Positions 7,265-13,125 of a stretch of DNA of 13,125 nucleotides are shown here, one piece after another. The stretch lies in assembly GCA_937995275.1 (NCBI GenBank), contig CALKKN010000124.1, forward strand, positions 1 through 13,125, written 5' to 3'. Origin of the DNA: an uncultured Lysobacterales bacterium (GTDB lineage: Bacteria > Pseudomonadota > Gammaproteobacteria > Xanthomonadales > SZUA-36). Below the pieces are notes generated by a model. It did no database searches. It was not told the DNA's origin and worked only from the letters and a program-made list of their open reading frames with translations. The first letter of the stretch is position 1; each line of letters opens with the position of its first letter. The position numbers were made by a program, and so were the translations under genes.

Positions 7265-7299
7265 TTTCTTATCGTACATCGACGATGAACGATTTGCAA
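7264..7299 (-). promoter_or_regulatory. arsR promoter with embedded operator palindrome
   Basis: On the minus strand: -35 TTGCAA (7294-7299), exactly 17 bases of spacer, -10 TACGAT (7271-7276), each 4 of 6 consensus. The spacer and -10 are almost entirely a dyad at 7271-7293: ATCGT-a-CATCG about a central base, with 10 of 11 pairs complementary. An ArsR dimer here would cover the promoter. The expected start, 7 bases after the -10, falls on the A of ATG 7264, so the transcript may be leaderless. Confidence 0.5.
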
Positions 7300-7318
7300 G
7301 GGCATACTGACACTCCGG

Positions 7319-7330
7319 GCCGCTCCTACA
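7319..7330. repeat. Partial REP-like element
   Basis: Read on the minus strand, TGTAGGAGCGGC repeats the first half of the element at 1071-1098; the complementary second half is missing. It lies between the ferritin stop and the arsR promoter. This could be a decayed copy or chance. Confidence 0.35.
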
Positions 7331-7351
7331 GAAATTCCGCGGCGCTCTGCC

Positions 7352-7639
7352 TCAGCCGTGGGCGATTTCACCTTCGGTGAACAGGTAGTCCTTAAGTTCC
7401 TTGTCGAACGCTGGATCTCGGCGTCGGATCCACTCCAGCACCATGGCGGCGTGCTCCTTCTCCTCGTCCCGGTTGTGCGCCAGGATGGCGGACAATTCAG
7501 GGTCCTTGCAGGCGTCGACGCGCTGGTTGTACCAGTCGACCGCTTCCAGTTCCTCCATCAGCGAAACGATCGCCCGGTGCATGTCGCGGGTTTCGTCAGT
7601 CAGTTCCTCGATGGGTTCGTGGTAGCCCTCGTTTGCCAT
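7352..7639 (-). CDS. Encapsulated-ferritin family protein (EncFtn), no visible targeting tail
   Basis: Iron-oxidising ferritin-like protein of the family first described in Rhodospirillum rubrum, where it is stored inside an encapsulin shell. Seen (95 aa): two-helix core with RAIVSLMEELEAVDWYNQRV at 22-41 and LAHNRDEEKEHAAMVLEW at 53-70. Expected iron ligands are present: Glu30 (with Glu29), Glu60 and His63, plus Trp36 and Tyr37 near the entry site. The protein ends at FTEGEIAHG, with no extension carrying the GSLR-like encapsulin-targeting motif found in known cargo members, and no encapsulin gene lies in the window. A GAGGAG ribosome site precedes ATG 7639. It starts 15 bases after the mscS stop. 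Family identification is very strong; mode of action without a shell is unknown. Confidence 0.88.
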   Translation of the reverse strand: MANEGYHEPIEELTDETRDMHRAIVSLMEELEAVDWYNQRVDACKDPELSAILAHNRDEEKEHAAMVLEWIRRRDPAFDKELKDYLFTEGEIAHG

Positions 7640-7654
7640 CGGTTCACTCCTCGA

Positions 7655-8503
7655 TCAGCCTTTCATCATATCGGCGAGCGGATTGCTCGCGTGTACGTGT
7701 ACATCCCGCTGTGGGAACGGGATGCTGCAGCCGGCCGCCTCGAGTTCGGCCTTAGCCGTCTCGAGCAGATCGCCCCACACGGTCCAGTAGTCCGCGGTCT
7801 TCGCCCACGGCCGGACCGCGAAATCGACGCTGCTCTCGCCCAGGGTGAGGACGAAGATGTTCGTGCCCGGCTCGTCCAGCACCAGGGGGTGAGCGGCGCA
7901 GATGCGGGTCAGCACCTCGCGCGCCTTCCTCAGGTCGTCCTCGTAACCCACGCCGAACACCAGGTCGATGCGGCGCAGATCATTGGCCGTGTAGTTCGTG
8001 ATCGCGTCGGCGTAGACCAGGCCGTTGGGAATGGTGATCTGCTTGTTGTCCGGCGTTGTAAGGACGGTGCTGAAGATCCGCACTTCTTCGACCTTGCCCG
8101 AGATGCCGGCAACCTCGACGAAGTCGCCCTGGCTGAACGGCTTGAAGGTGACCAGCATCACGCCCGAGGCGAAGTTGCCCAGCGAGTCCTTCAACGCCAA
8201 ACCGATGGCGAGGCCGGCTGCGCCGACCACCGCGACCAGCGACGTGACCGGCAAGCCGAGGGTATCCAGGGCGGCCAGAATCACGGCGGTCAGCAGAATG
8301 GCGTAGACCACGTTGCTGAGGAACTTGACCAGCGTCGGGTCGGCTTCGCGGCTGTTCATGAGGCGGGTGACAAAAGCGGTCACGCGCCTGGCGATCCACT
8401 TACCGACCAGGTATATGATGATGGCCAGGAGGATCTTGACGGCCCAGTCGCCCAGCATGGGCATGAGCTCCGCGTTAGTGAAAAACTCCCTCAACGACTC
8501 CAT
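7655..8503 (-). CDS. mscS: Small-conductance mechanosensitive channel
   Basis: Inner-membrane heptameric channel that opens under membrane tension to release solutes during osmotic downshock. Seen (282 aa, close to Escherichia coli MscS with 286): TM1 about 20-38, TM2 about 63-80, Gly/Ala-rich pore helix TM3 about 88-108, followed by LKDSLGNFASG; beta domain with PFSQGDFVEV (122-131) and TIPN (157-160); alpha/beta C-terminal domain ending in SIPFPQRDVHV. GGGAGA precedes ATG 8503. Neighbours are a YbjN-like gene upstream (39-base gap) and the ferritin downstream (15-base gap), so it is probably part of their transcript. Confidence 0.95.
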   Translation of the reverse strand: MESLREFFTNAELMPMLGDWAVKILLAIIIYLVGKWIARRVTAFVTRLMNSREADPTLVKFLSNVVYAILLTAVILAALDTLGLPVTSLVAVVGAAGLAIGLALKDSLGNFASGVMLVTFKPFSQGDFVEVAGISGKVEEVRIFSTVLTTPDNKQITIPNGLVYADAITNYTANDLRRIDLVFGVGYEDDLRKAREVLTRICAAHPLVLDEPGTNIFVLTLGESSVDFAVRPWAKTADYWTVWGDLLETAKAELEAAGCSIPFPQRDVHVHASNPLADMMKG

Positions 8504-8542
8504 AAGCTACTCTCCCGTTGGTTTCCGCTGCCGCGCTTCGGG

Positions 8543-8950
8543 CTAGGTGATGTCGTCGCCCGGTTCGAGGAACTGCTCCATGCGGTCGGCGGCCAGCGCG
8601 ACGCGCCGGATAACGTAGTCCAGTTCCTGCTCGCCGACAAAGGCGTACGGCAGGTTTTCACACATCTTGATGTAAGGCACCCCGTCGAGATCGCCAACCG
8701 CCAGGTACCCGACGCGCTGCGTCAGGTTGATGCGCAGGCATTTTTCGGCGTCGAGGTCGGCCAGCGGCGCCACCGGCGTCTCTACGCGCAGAACGCGTCG
8801 CCCGTGGTTGGTCTTCAATTCGGCGAGAAATATGCTCTGCCGCCGGCCGCTGTCGTCGATCGGATACTCGAAGCTGACGATGAACGGCTCGTCGATCTTC
8901 AGCTCGTACAGGCCGAGCATGTGGTTGCGGATCTCTGAAAAGGTTTCCAT
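8543..8950 (-). CDS. YbjN / type III secretion chaperone-like domain protein
   Basis: 135 aa from ATG 8950, chosen because GGAG lies 5 bases upstream; an earlier ATG (9001) would run into the SDR gene. Seen: helix, then beta-strands FIVSFEYPIDD, IFLAELKT, RVLRVETPVA, VGYLAVGDLDGVPYIKMCENLPYAFV, then a C-terminal helix ELDYVIRRVALAADRMEQFL. This pattern is that of the YbjN fold, shared with type III secretion chaperones. No catalytic motif, signal peptide or membrane helix. Function not established; no secretion genes are nearby. It lies 25 bases after the SDR stop. Confidence 0.65.
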   Translation of the reverse strand: METFSEIRNHMLGLYELKIDEPFIVSFEYPIDDSGRRQSIFLAELKTNHGRRVLRVETPVAPLADLDAEKCLRINLTQRVGYLAVGDLDGVPYIKMCENLPYAFVGEQELDYVIRRVALAADRMEQFLEPGDDIT

Positions 8951-8975
8951 GGCTGCTCCGTTTCTGCTCCGGCCC

Positions 8976-9737
8976 CTACTTGGGCGCCAACCGGACGCCA
9001 CCGTCCAGCCGGATCGTGGTGCCGTTCAGGTAGGGGCTCTCGATGATGTTGCCCGCGAGCACGGCGAATTCCTCGGCGCGCCCCAGTCGCGAGGGGAAGG
9101 GGATCGATGCCGACAGGGATTCCTGGATGTGCTCGGGCATGCCGTCCACCATCGGCGTCCAGAATATGCCCGGCGCAATCGTCATCACGCGGATGCCGAA
9201 GCGCGCGAGTTCGCGGGCCATGGGCAGCGTCATGCCCACCAGACCGCCCTTGGACGCGGAATAGGCCGCCTGGCCGATCTGCCCCTCGTAGGCCGCGACC
9301 GAGGCGGTATTGATGATCAGTCCGCGCTCGCCGTCGCCGTTGGGCTCGTTGTGCTGCATCACGCTGGCCGCGGTCTTGGCCACGTTGAAGCTGCCCACGA
9401 GGTTGACCATGATCGTGTTGGCGAAAAACCCGAGTTCCATGGGCGCTTCCCGTCCCAGCACGCGGCCGGCGCCGATAATGCCGGCGCAGTTGACGGCGAC
9501 GTTCAGCCCGCCGTTAATCTCGCTCGCCTGGTCCACGGAGGCGATCACGCCCTCCTCGGAAGTCACGTCGGTGCGGATGTAACGCGCGCCGAGTTCCGCC
9601 TCGGCGGCGGCCCCGACCTCGTCGTTGATGTCCAGCATGACGGCTTTGCCGCCATTGGCCAGAATGTGGCTGACGACCGCCCGGCCGAGGCCGGAGACGC
9701 CGCCGGTAACCAGCGCCTTCACCTGATCGAGTTGCAT
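8976..9737 (-). CDS. Short-chain dehydrogenase, 3-hydroxyacyl-CoA dehydrogenase type 2-like (HSD10 family)
   Basis: NAD-dependent oxidation of 3-hydroxyacyl-CoA or 2-methyl-3-hydroxybutyryl-CoA, the penultimate steps of beta-oxidation and isoleucine breakdown. Seen (253 aa): TGGVSGLG at 11-18, NAD-selecting Asp36 in MLDI, NCAG at 83-86, catalytic Ser146 (NTASVAAY) and Tyr159-Lys163 (YSASK), and PGIFWTPM near 189-196, all typical of HSD10-like SDRs. ATG 9737 is preferred over a TTG two codons earlier because GGGAG lies 8 bases upstream. It lies 111 bases after the thiolase gene on the same strand; whether both share a transcript is unclear. The acyl-CoA assignment rests on similarity and neighbours. 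Confidence 0.88.
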   Translation of the reverse strand: MQLDQVKALVTGGVSGLGRAVVSHILANGGKAVMLDINDEVGAAAEAELGARYIRTDVTSEEGVIASVDQASEINGGLNVAVNCAGIIGAGRVLGREAPMELGFFANTIMVNLVGSFNVAKTAASVMQHNEPNGDGERGLIINTASVAAYEGQIGQAAYSASKGGLVGMTLPMARELARFGIRVMTIAPGIFWTPMVDGMPEHIQESLSASIPFPSRLGRAEEFAVLAGNIIESPYLNGTTIRLDGGVRLAPK

Positions 9738-9848
9738 TGTCAAAGCTCCCTTCCAGTGATTGTTGTCAGATTCTGATTCAATTCGCGGGCCAGTTTAACC
9801 GGCGGCCGCTGTATAGGTGAAATCTCCCGGGTCCGGTTACCCGCCGAA

Positions 9849-11030
9849 TCAGACTTCGACGGCCACGGCCACCGCCTCGCCGCCGCCCAGGCACAGCGAT
9901 GCCACCCCGCGCTTCAGGCCGCGCTGCCGCAGCGCGTGTATCAGCGTGACCAGGATGCGGGCGCCCGAAGCGCCGATCGGGTGGCCCAGCGCGCAGGCGC
10001 CGCCGTTGACGTTGACCCGTGCGTGGTCGAGTCCGTTGTCGGCCATCGCGGCCATGGTCACCGAGGCGAAGGCCTCGTTGATTTCGAACAGGTCCACTTC
10101 GTCCATCGTCCAGCCCGCTTTCTCGACCACCCTGGCCACGGCTGTCGACGGCGCGGTGGTAAACCACTCCGGTTCCTGGGCGAAGGTGGCGTGGGCCACG
10201 ATCCGGGCCAGGGGTTCGATTCCGCGATGTTCCGCCTCGGCCGCCGACATCAGCACGGCCGCCGCTGCGCCGTCCGAGATTTTCGACGAGTTGGCGGCCG
10301 TAACGGTGCCGTCCTTCTTGAACGCGGGGCGCAGCGTGGGGATTTTGCCGATGTTGCAGCGGTGGGGTTCCTCGTCTTCGCTGTAGACATGCTCGCCCTT
10401 GCGGGTTTTCACCGTAACGGGGACGATCTCGCCGACGAAATCGCCCTCGTGCACGGCACGCTGGGCGCGTTCGACCGAATGCGTGGCGAAGCCGTCCTGA
10501 TCGATGCGCGAGAAGTTGTACTTCTCGGCGCACATCTCCCCGAACACGCCCATCATCTGCTGGTCGTAGGGGCTCTGGAGCCCGTCCAGGAACATGTGGT
10601 CCAGCACTTCGCCATGGCCCATCCGCATGCCGCCGCGCGCTTTCTGCAGCATGTACGGCGCGTTGGTCATGGATTCCATGCCGCCGGTGACGACGATCTC
10701 TGCGCTGCCGGCCCGGATCGAGTCGTTGCCCAGCATCACCGCCTTCAGGCCGGAGCCGCAGACCTTGTTGACGGTCATGCAGCCGACCGCGGCCGGAACA
10801 CCGGCCTTCAATGCTGCCTGGCGCGCGGGCGCCTGGCCCACGCCGGCGGGCAGCACGCAGCCCATGATCACCTCGCTGACGTCCGCCGCGTCGATACCGG
10901 CGTGCTCCACCGCGCCCGCAATGGCGGCCGCGCCGAGATCGACGGCGCTGAGTGGGTTGAACTGGCCCTGGAACGAGCCGATCGGCGTCCGCTTGGCGCC
11001 CACGATCACTACGGTCTGTTGTTCGGACAT
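9849..11030 (-). CDS. Acetyl-CoA acetyltransferase / 3-ketoacyl-CoA thiolase
   Basis: Cytoplasmic thiolase that cleaves 3-ketoacyl-CoA (or condenses two acetyl-CoA). Seen (393 aa, typical length): nucleophile Cys91 in NKVCGSGLKAV; NEAFA near 323-327; His350 in GGACALGHPIGASGAR; second catalytic Cys380 in CLGGGEA. GGAG lies 7 bases before ATG 11030. It begins 34 bases after the leucine dehydrogenase stop, hence one operon. With the SDR downstream this suggests the last steps of branched-chain amino acid or fatty acid degradation rather than polyhydroxyalkanoate synthesis (no phaC or phaB nearby), but both are possible. The symbol is left open because sequence alone does not separate acetoacetyl-specific from broad thiolases. 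Confidence 0.94.
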   Translation of the reverse strand: MSEQQTVVIVGAKRTPIGSFQGQFNPLSAVDLGAAAIAGAVEHAGIDAADVSEVIMGCVLPAGVGQAPARQAALKAGVPAAVGCMTVNKVCGSGLKAVMLGNDSIRAGSAEIVVTGGMESMTNAPYMLQKARGGMRMGHGEVLDHMFLDGLQSPYDQQMMGVFGEMCAEKYNFSRIDQDGFATHSVERAQRAVHEGDFVGEIVPVTVKTRKGEHVYSEDEEPHRCNIGKIPTLRPAFKKDGTVTAANSSKISDGAAAAVLMSAAEAEHRGIEPLARIVAHATFAQEPEWFTTAPSTAVARVVEKAGWTMDEVDLFEINEAFASVTMAAMADNGLDHARVNVNGGACALGHPIGASGARILVTLIHALRQRGLKRGVASLCLGGGEAVAVAVEV

Positions 11031-11064
11031 ACTGATTCTCCGGTTTTCGAACGCGCGGCGCGGC

Positions 11065-12162
11065 TCAGTGTTTGTTGCGGCCCGGGAAACGGTGCGGTTT
11101 GCCCATGAACGGCAGCTTCAGCTTGCCGAGGGTGGCCATACGTTCCTCCGCCATGCGATCGGCCGCTTGCCAGGTGGGGATACCGTCGCGCTCCGCGATC
11201 TTGAAGATCTGCGTCACATTGTAGTAGATCGTCCGCGTCATGCGCAGTGCCCGCTCGTGGTTCCAGCCCTCGAATTCGATCGACACGTTCATCAGGCCGC
11301 CGGCGTTGACCGCGTAGTCCGGCGCATAGAGGATGCCCAGCCGCTCCAGTTCGTTGCCGGCCTCGTCGTTGGCGAGCTGGTTGTTGGCCGGCCCGGCGAC
11401 GATTTTGCATTTCAGGCGCGGCAGCGTCTCCTCGTTGATGACGGCGCCCAGCGCCGAGGGCGCAAATACGTCCACGTCGAGGTCGTAGATCTCGTCGGTG
11501 CCGACCGCTTCCGCACCGAGCTCGACGGCCGCGGCCAGGTAGTCCTCCATGATGTCGCAGGCGAAAACTTTCGCGCCCTCCTTGCGAAGCTGTCTGACGA
11601 GGTGCAGGCCGACATGCCCGGTGCCCTGCACCGCGAAGCTGCGGTGTGACAGGTCCTCGTCACCGAATACCTTCTGCAGCGCGGCCTTCATGCCCTGGAT
11701 CGAGCCGTGGGCCGTGTACGGTGACGGGTCGCCCGAGCCGCCGTGCGCCTGGTGCACGCCGACCACGTTCTCCGTCTCCTGGAAGATGAATTCCATGTCG
11801 TTGACGTCGATGCCGACATCCTCGGCCGTGATGTAGCGCCCATTGAGCGTGTCGATAAAGCGGCCGAAGGCGCGGAACAGGGCTTCCGACTTGTCCTCTC
11901 GCGGGTCGCCGATGATCACGGCCTTGCCGCCGCCGAGGTTGAGCCCGGACACGGATGCCTTGTAGGTCATGCCGCGCGAGAGCCGCAGCACGTCCCGCAG
12001 CGCCTCTTCCTCGGTATCGTAGGGCCACATGCGCGTGCCGCCCAGCGCCGGGCCCAGCGTGGTGTTGTGGATGGCGATGATGGCCCGCAGGCCGACGTCG
12101 CCGTTGTGGCAGAAGACGACCTGTTCGTGTCCCGATTCCTGGCAGGTGTCGAAAAGTTCCAT
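11065..12162 (-). CDS. ldh: Leucine dehydrogenase (Glu/Leu/Phe/Val dehydrogenase family)
   Basis: NAD-dependent oxidative deamination of leucine, valine and isoleucine to 2-oxo acids plus ammonia, or the reverse. Seen (365 aa, as in characterised leucine dehydrogenases): LGPALGGTRMWPY at 36-48, substrate-binding Lys68 (TYKAS), catalytic Lys80 in LGGGKAVI, TAEDVG at 112-117, Rossmann VQGTGHVG at 178-185, and APSALGAVI plus AGPANNQL in the dinucleotide domain. Lys68 and Lys80 have the same numbers as in Bacillus enzymes. ATG 12162 is chosen for GGAGG seven bases upstream; a longer frame to 12255 adds a Cys/His-rich, unlikely leader. It is first in the operon with thiolase, which supports catabolism of branched-chain amino acids. 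Confidence 0.94.
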   Translation of the reverse strand: MELFDTCQESGHEQVVFCHNGDVGLRAIIAIHNTTLGPALGGTRMWPYDTEEEALRDVLRLSRGMTYKASVSGLNLGGGKAVIIGDPREDKSEALFRAFGRFIDTLNGRYITAEDVGIDVNDMEFIFQETENVVGVHQAHGGSGDPSPYTAHGSIQGMKAALQKVFGDEDLSHRSFAVQGTGHVGLHLVRQLRKEGAKVFACDIMEDYLAAAVELGAEAVGTDEIYDLDVDVFAPSALGAVINEETLPRLKCKIVAGPANNQLANDEAGNELERLGILYAPDYAVNAGGLMNVSIEFEGWNHERALRMTRTIYYNVTQIFKIAERDGIPTWQAADRMAEERMATLGKLKLPFMGKPHRFPGRNKH

Positions 12163-12338
12163 GATTTTGCCTCCGTGGTGTTCTTCTTCGCAAATGCAGT
12201 CCACGGCGTCCGAACAGTGGCGCGGGACGCCGGACGGAAAGAAATTTTTCAGCACCTAATTTTAACGGGTGGGCGTCTTACAGCCCCTTGATATCGGCGG
12301 TTTTGTTGATGTGGGTCGCCTGCCCGGGCGCGGGTTAT

Positions 12339-12362
12339 GGCGGGGCAAGAGATTGCTCCGCC
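12339..12362. terminator. Strong hairpin directly after the M16-gene stop codon
   Basis: GGCGGGGCAA-GAGA-TTGCTCCGCC, 10-bp arms with one mismatch (G-U on plus-strand RNA, A-C on minus-strand RNA) and a 4-base loop. It begins at the very base after the minus-strand TGA (12363-12365). No T-run follows on the minus strand (ATAACCC), so it may act as an mRNA 3' end barrier rather than a standard intrinsic terminator. Confidence 0.45.
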
Positions 12363-13125
12363 TCATTCGGCGGGAATCTCGAAACCGTCCTCGTCGAGCT
12401 GCCGGATCGGCACGCCCAGCGTCTCCAGTTGCAAGCGGATGGCCGGCGTGTCGCCCACCACCACGATAGCGATGTCCCCGGCGTCGATCAGGCGGCTGGC
12501 CAGCGCATTCAGCGTCTCGCGGTCGGTCTCGCGCAGCAGCGCCTGCTGGCGCTTACGGTAGTCGAGTGGCAGGTCATAACGCAGGATCTGCGCCAGCAGC
12601 CCGAGCTTGGCGGCGGGTGTCTCGTAGGCACGGGCGTCCCGTTGTCCGATCGAGTTCTGCAGGAACTGGTACTCATCTTCGGTCATGCCGTCGGCGGCAT
12701 AGCTGTCCAGTTCCTTCAGGACTTCGGTTACGGAAGCGGCCGTTGCCTCCTTGTTGACCTCCGCGCTGACCCGGAAAGCGCCCAGCTCCGGCCCCCCGCT
12801 GAAACCGCTGCTGATGCCGTAGGTGTAGCCCTTTTCCTCGCGCAGGTTCAGGTTGATGCGGCTGTCGAAGGTGCCGCCGAGGTTGAAGTTCATCAGGCCG
12901 GCCTTGTAATAATCACCCAGCGCATCGTATTTCAGCGAAGGGTAGGCCATGCGCAGCGAGGATTGCGCGGCGTCCTCCTTGTGCACCAGGTATACCGTTT
13001 GCCCCTCGACCCCGGGCAGTTCCTCGATGGGGGCACGCTCGACATCTTCGACGGGCAGCTCGGCGAGGCCGCTGAGCGCACTCAGCAGGCTCTCCCCGGA
13101 CACGCTGCTGCTGACCAGCACGCCT
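12363..13125 (-). CDS. M16 family peptidase-like protein, C-terminal part (partial)
   Basis: The gene enters from the right edge and only about the last 254 residues are present. Seen: M16 C-terminal (peptidase_M16_C) domain with QSSLRMAYPSL, then MNFNLGGTFDSRINLNLREEK and GYTYGISSGF; the Arg...Tyr pair in NLREEKGYTYG is the conserved feature that helps hold substrate in M16B enzymes. It ends with a short tail DEDGFEIPAE. The HXXEH zinc motif, if any, would lie in the missing N-terminal half or in a partner protein, so activity cannot be judged. Many proteobacteria encode such proteins as exported pairs; whether this one is exported cannot be seen. A hairpin follows the stop immediately. Confidence 0.88.
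   Translation of the reverse strand, partial: GVLVSSSVSGESLLSALSGLAELPVEDVERAPIEELPGVEGQTVYLVHKEDAAQSSLRMAYPSLKYDALGDYYKAGLMNFNLGGTFDSRINLNLREEKGYTYGISSGFSGGPELGAFRVSAEVNKEATAASVTEVLKELDSYAADGMTEDEYQFLQNSIGQRDARAYETPAAKLGLLAQILRYDLPLDYRKRQQALLRETDRETLNALASRLIDAGDIAIVVVGDTPAIRLQLETLGVPIRQLDEDGFEIPAE

Noticed and set aside
7294..7351. A shifted reading frame after the ferritin stop giving ISVGAAR, faintly like an encapsulin-targeting peptide
   Set aside because: The resemblance is loose and is produced by the partial REP sequence TGTAGGAGCGGC; it would need a frameshift in an otherwise intact gene.
7358..8938. A 526-codon plus-strand open frame, the second longest in the window
   Set aside because: It lies exactly antisense to the ferritin, mscS and YbjN-like genes, whose proteins are clearly recognisable. 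The frame is a by-product of high GC codon use and its product resembles no family.
9738..9848. Possible terminator or promoter between thiolase and SDR genes
   Set aside because: It holds a GCGGCCGC palindrome and some AT-rich words, but no stem followed by a T-run and no convincing -35/-10 pair.
12163..12338. Promoter for leucine dehydrogenase
   Set aside because: A TAAAAT (minus strand, 12259-12264) resembles a -10 but no acceptable -35 is found at 16-18 bases, so no call was made.

Overview
The window looks like chromosomal DNA from a high-GC gammaproteobacterium. The evidence is codon use, glutathione-dependent formaldehyde oxidation genes, an octaheme cytochrome and a REP-like repeat of the 'TGTAGGAGCGGCTTTAGCCGCGA' kind common in that class. 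Species cannot be assigned. There are no rRNA or tRNA genes, CRISPR arrays, prophage genes or insertion sequences. Most of the window is ordinary metabolism; the interest lies in a few small genes and control regions.

Layout. (1) 3-1068, plus strand: three genes chained by 4-base overlaps, namely an alkyltransferase-like DNA-repair protein, an unrecognised 52-residue protein and a membrane-anchored thioredoxin-fold protein. (2) 1093-3046, minus strand: S-formylglutathione hydrolase and class III alcohol dehydrogenase, the glutathione-dependent formaldehyde oxidation pair. (3) 3047-3358: a divergent intergenic region with an AT-rich island holding an FNR/ANR-like site and a second inverted repeat. 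(4) 3359 (or 3410)-5041, plus strand: an exported octaheme cytochrome c of the tetrathionate reductase (OTR) family. (5) 5082-6008, minus strand: a TerB-like protein and a tail-anchored J-domain-like protein. (6) 6127-7264, minus strand: arsR and arsM, with a palindromic operator lying inside a putative leaderless arsR promoter. (7) 7352-9737, minus strand: an SDR dehydrogenase, a YbjN-like protein, an MscS channel and an encapsulated-ferritin-type protein, closely spaced. (8) 9849-12162, minus strand: leucine dehydrogenase and thiolase. (9) 12363-end, minus strand: the C-terminal part of an M16 peptidase-family protein.

How they may work together. Leucine dehydrogenase, thiolase and the HSD10-like SDR fit branched-chain amino acid and acyl-CoA breakdown. 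The cytochrome looks like an oxygen-regulated respiratory or detoxifying periplasmic reductase. ArsR/ArsM form a minimal arsenic methylation unit. The most unusual items are a ferritin of the encapsulin-cargo family that lacks a visible targeting tail and an encapsulin neighbour, the split TerB plus J-like membrane pair, and the compact arsR and otr control regions. No large undescribed multigene system was seen.
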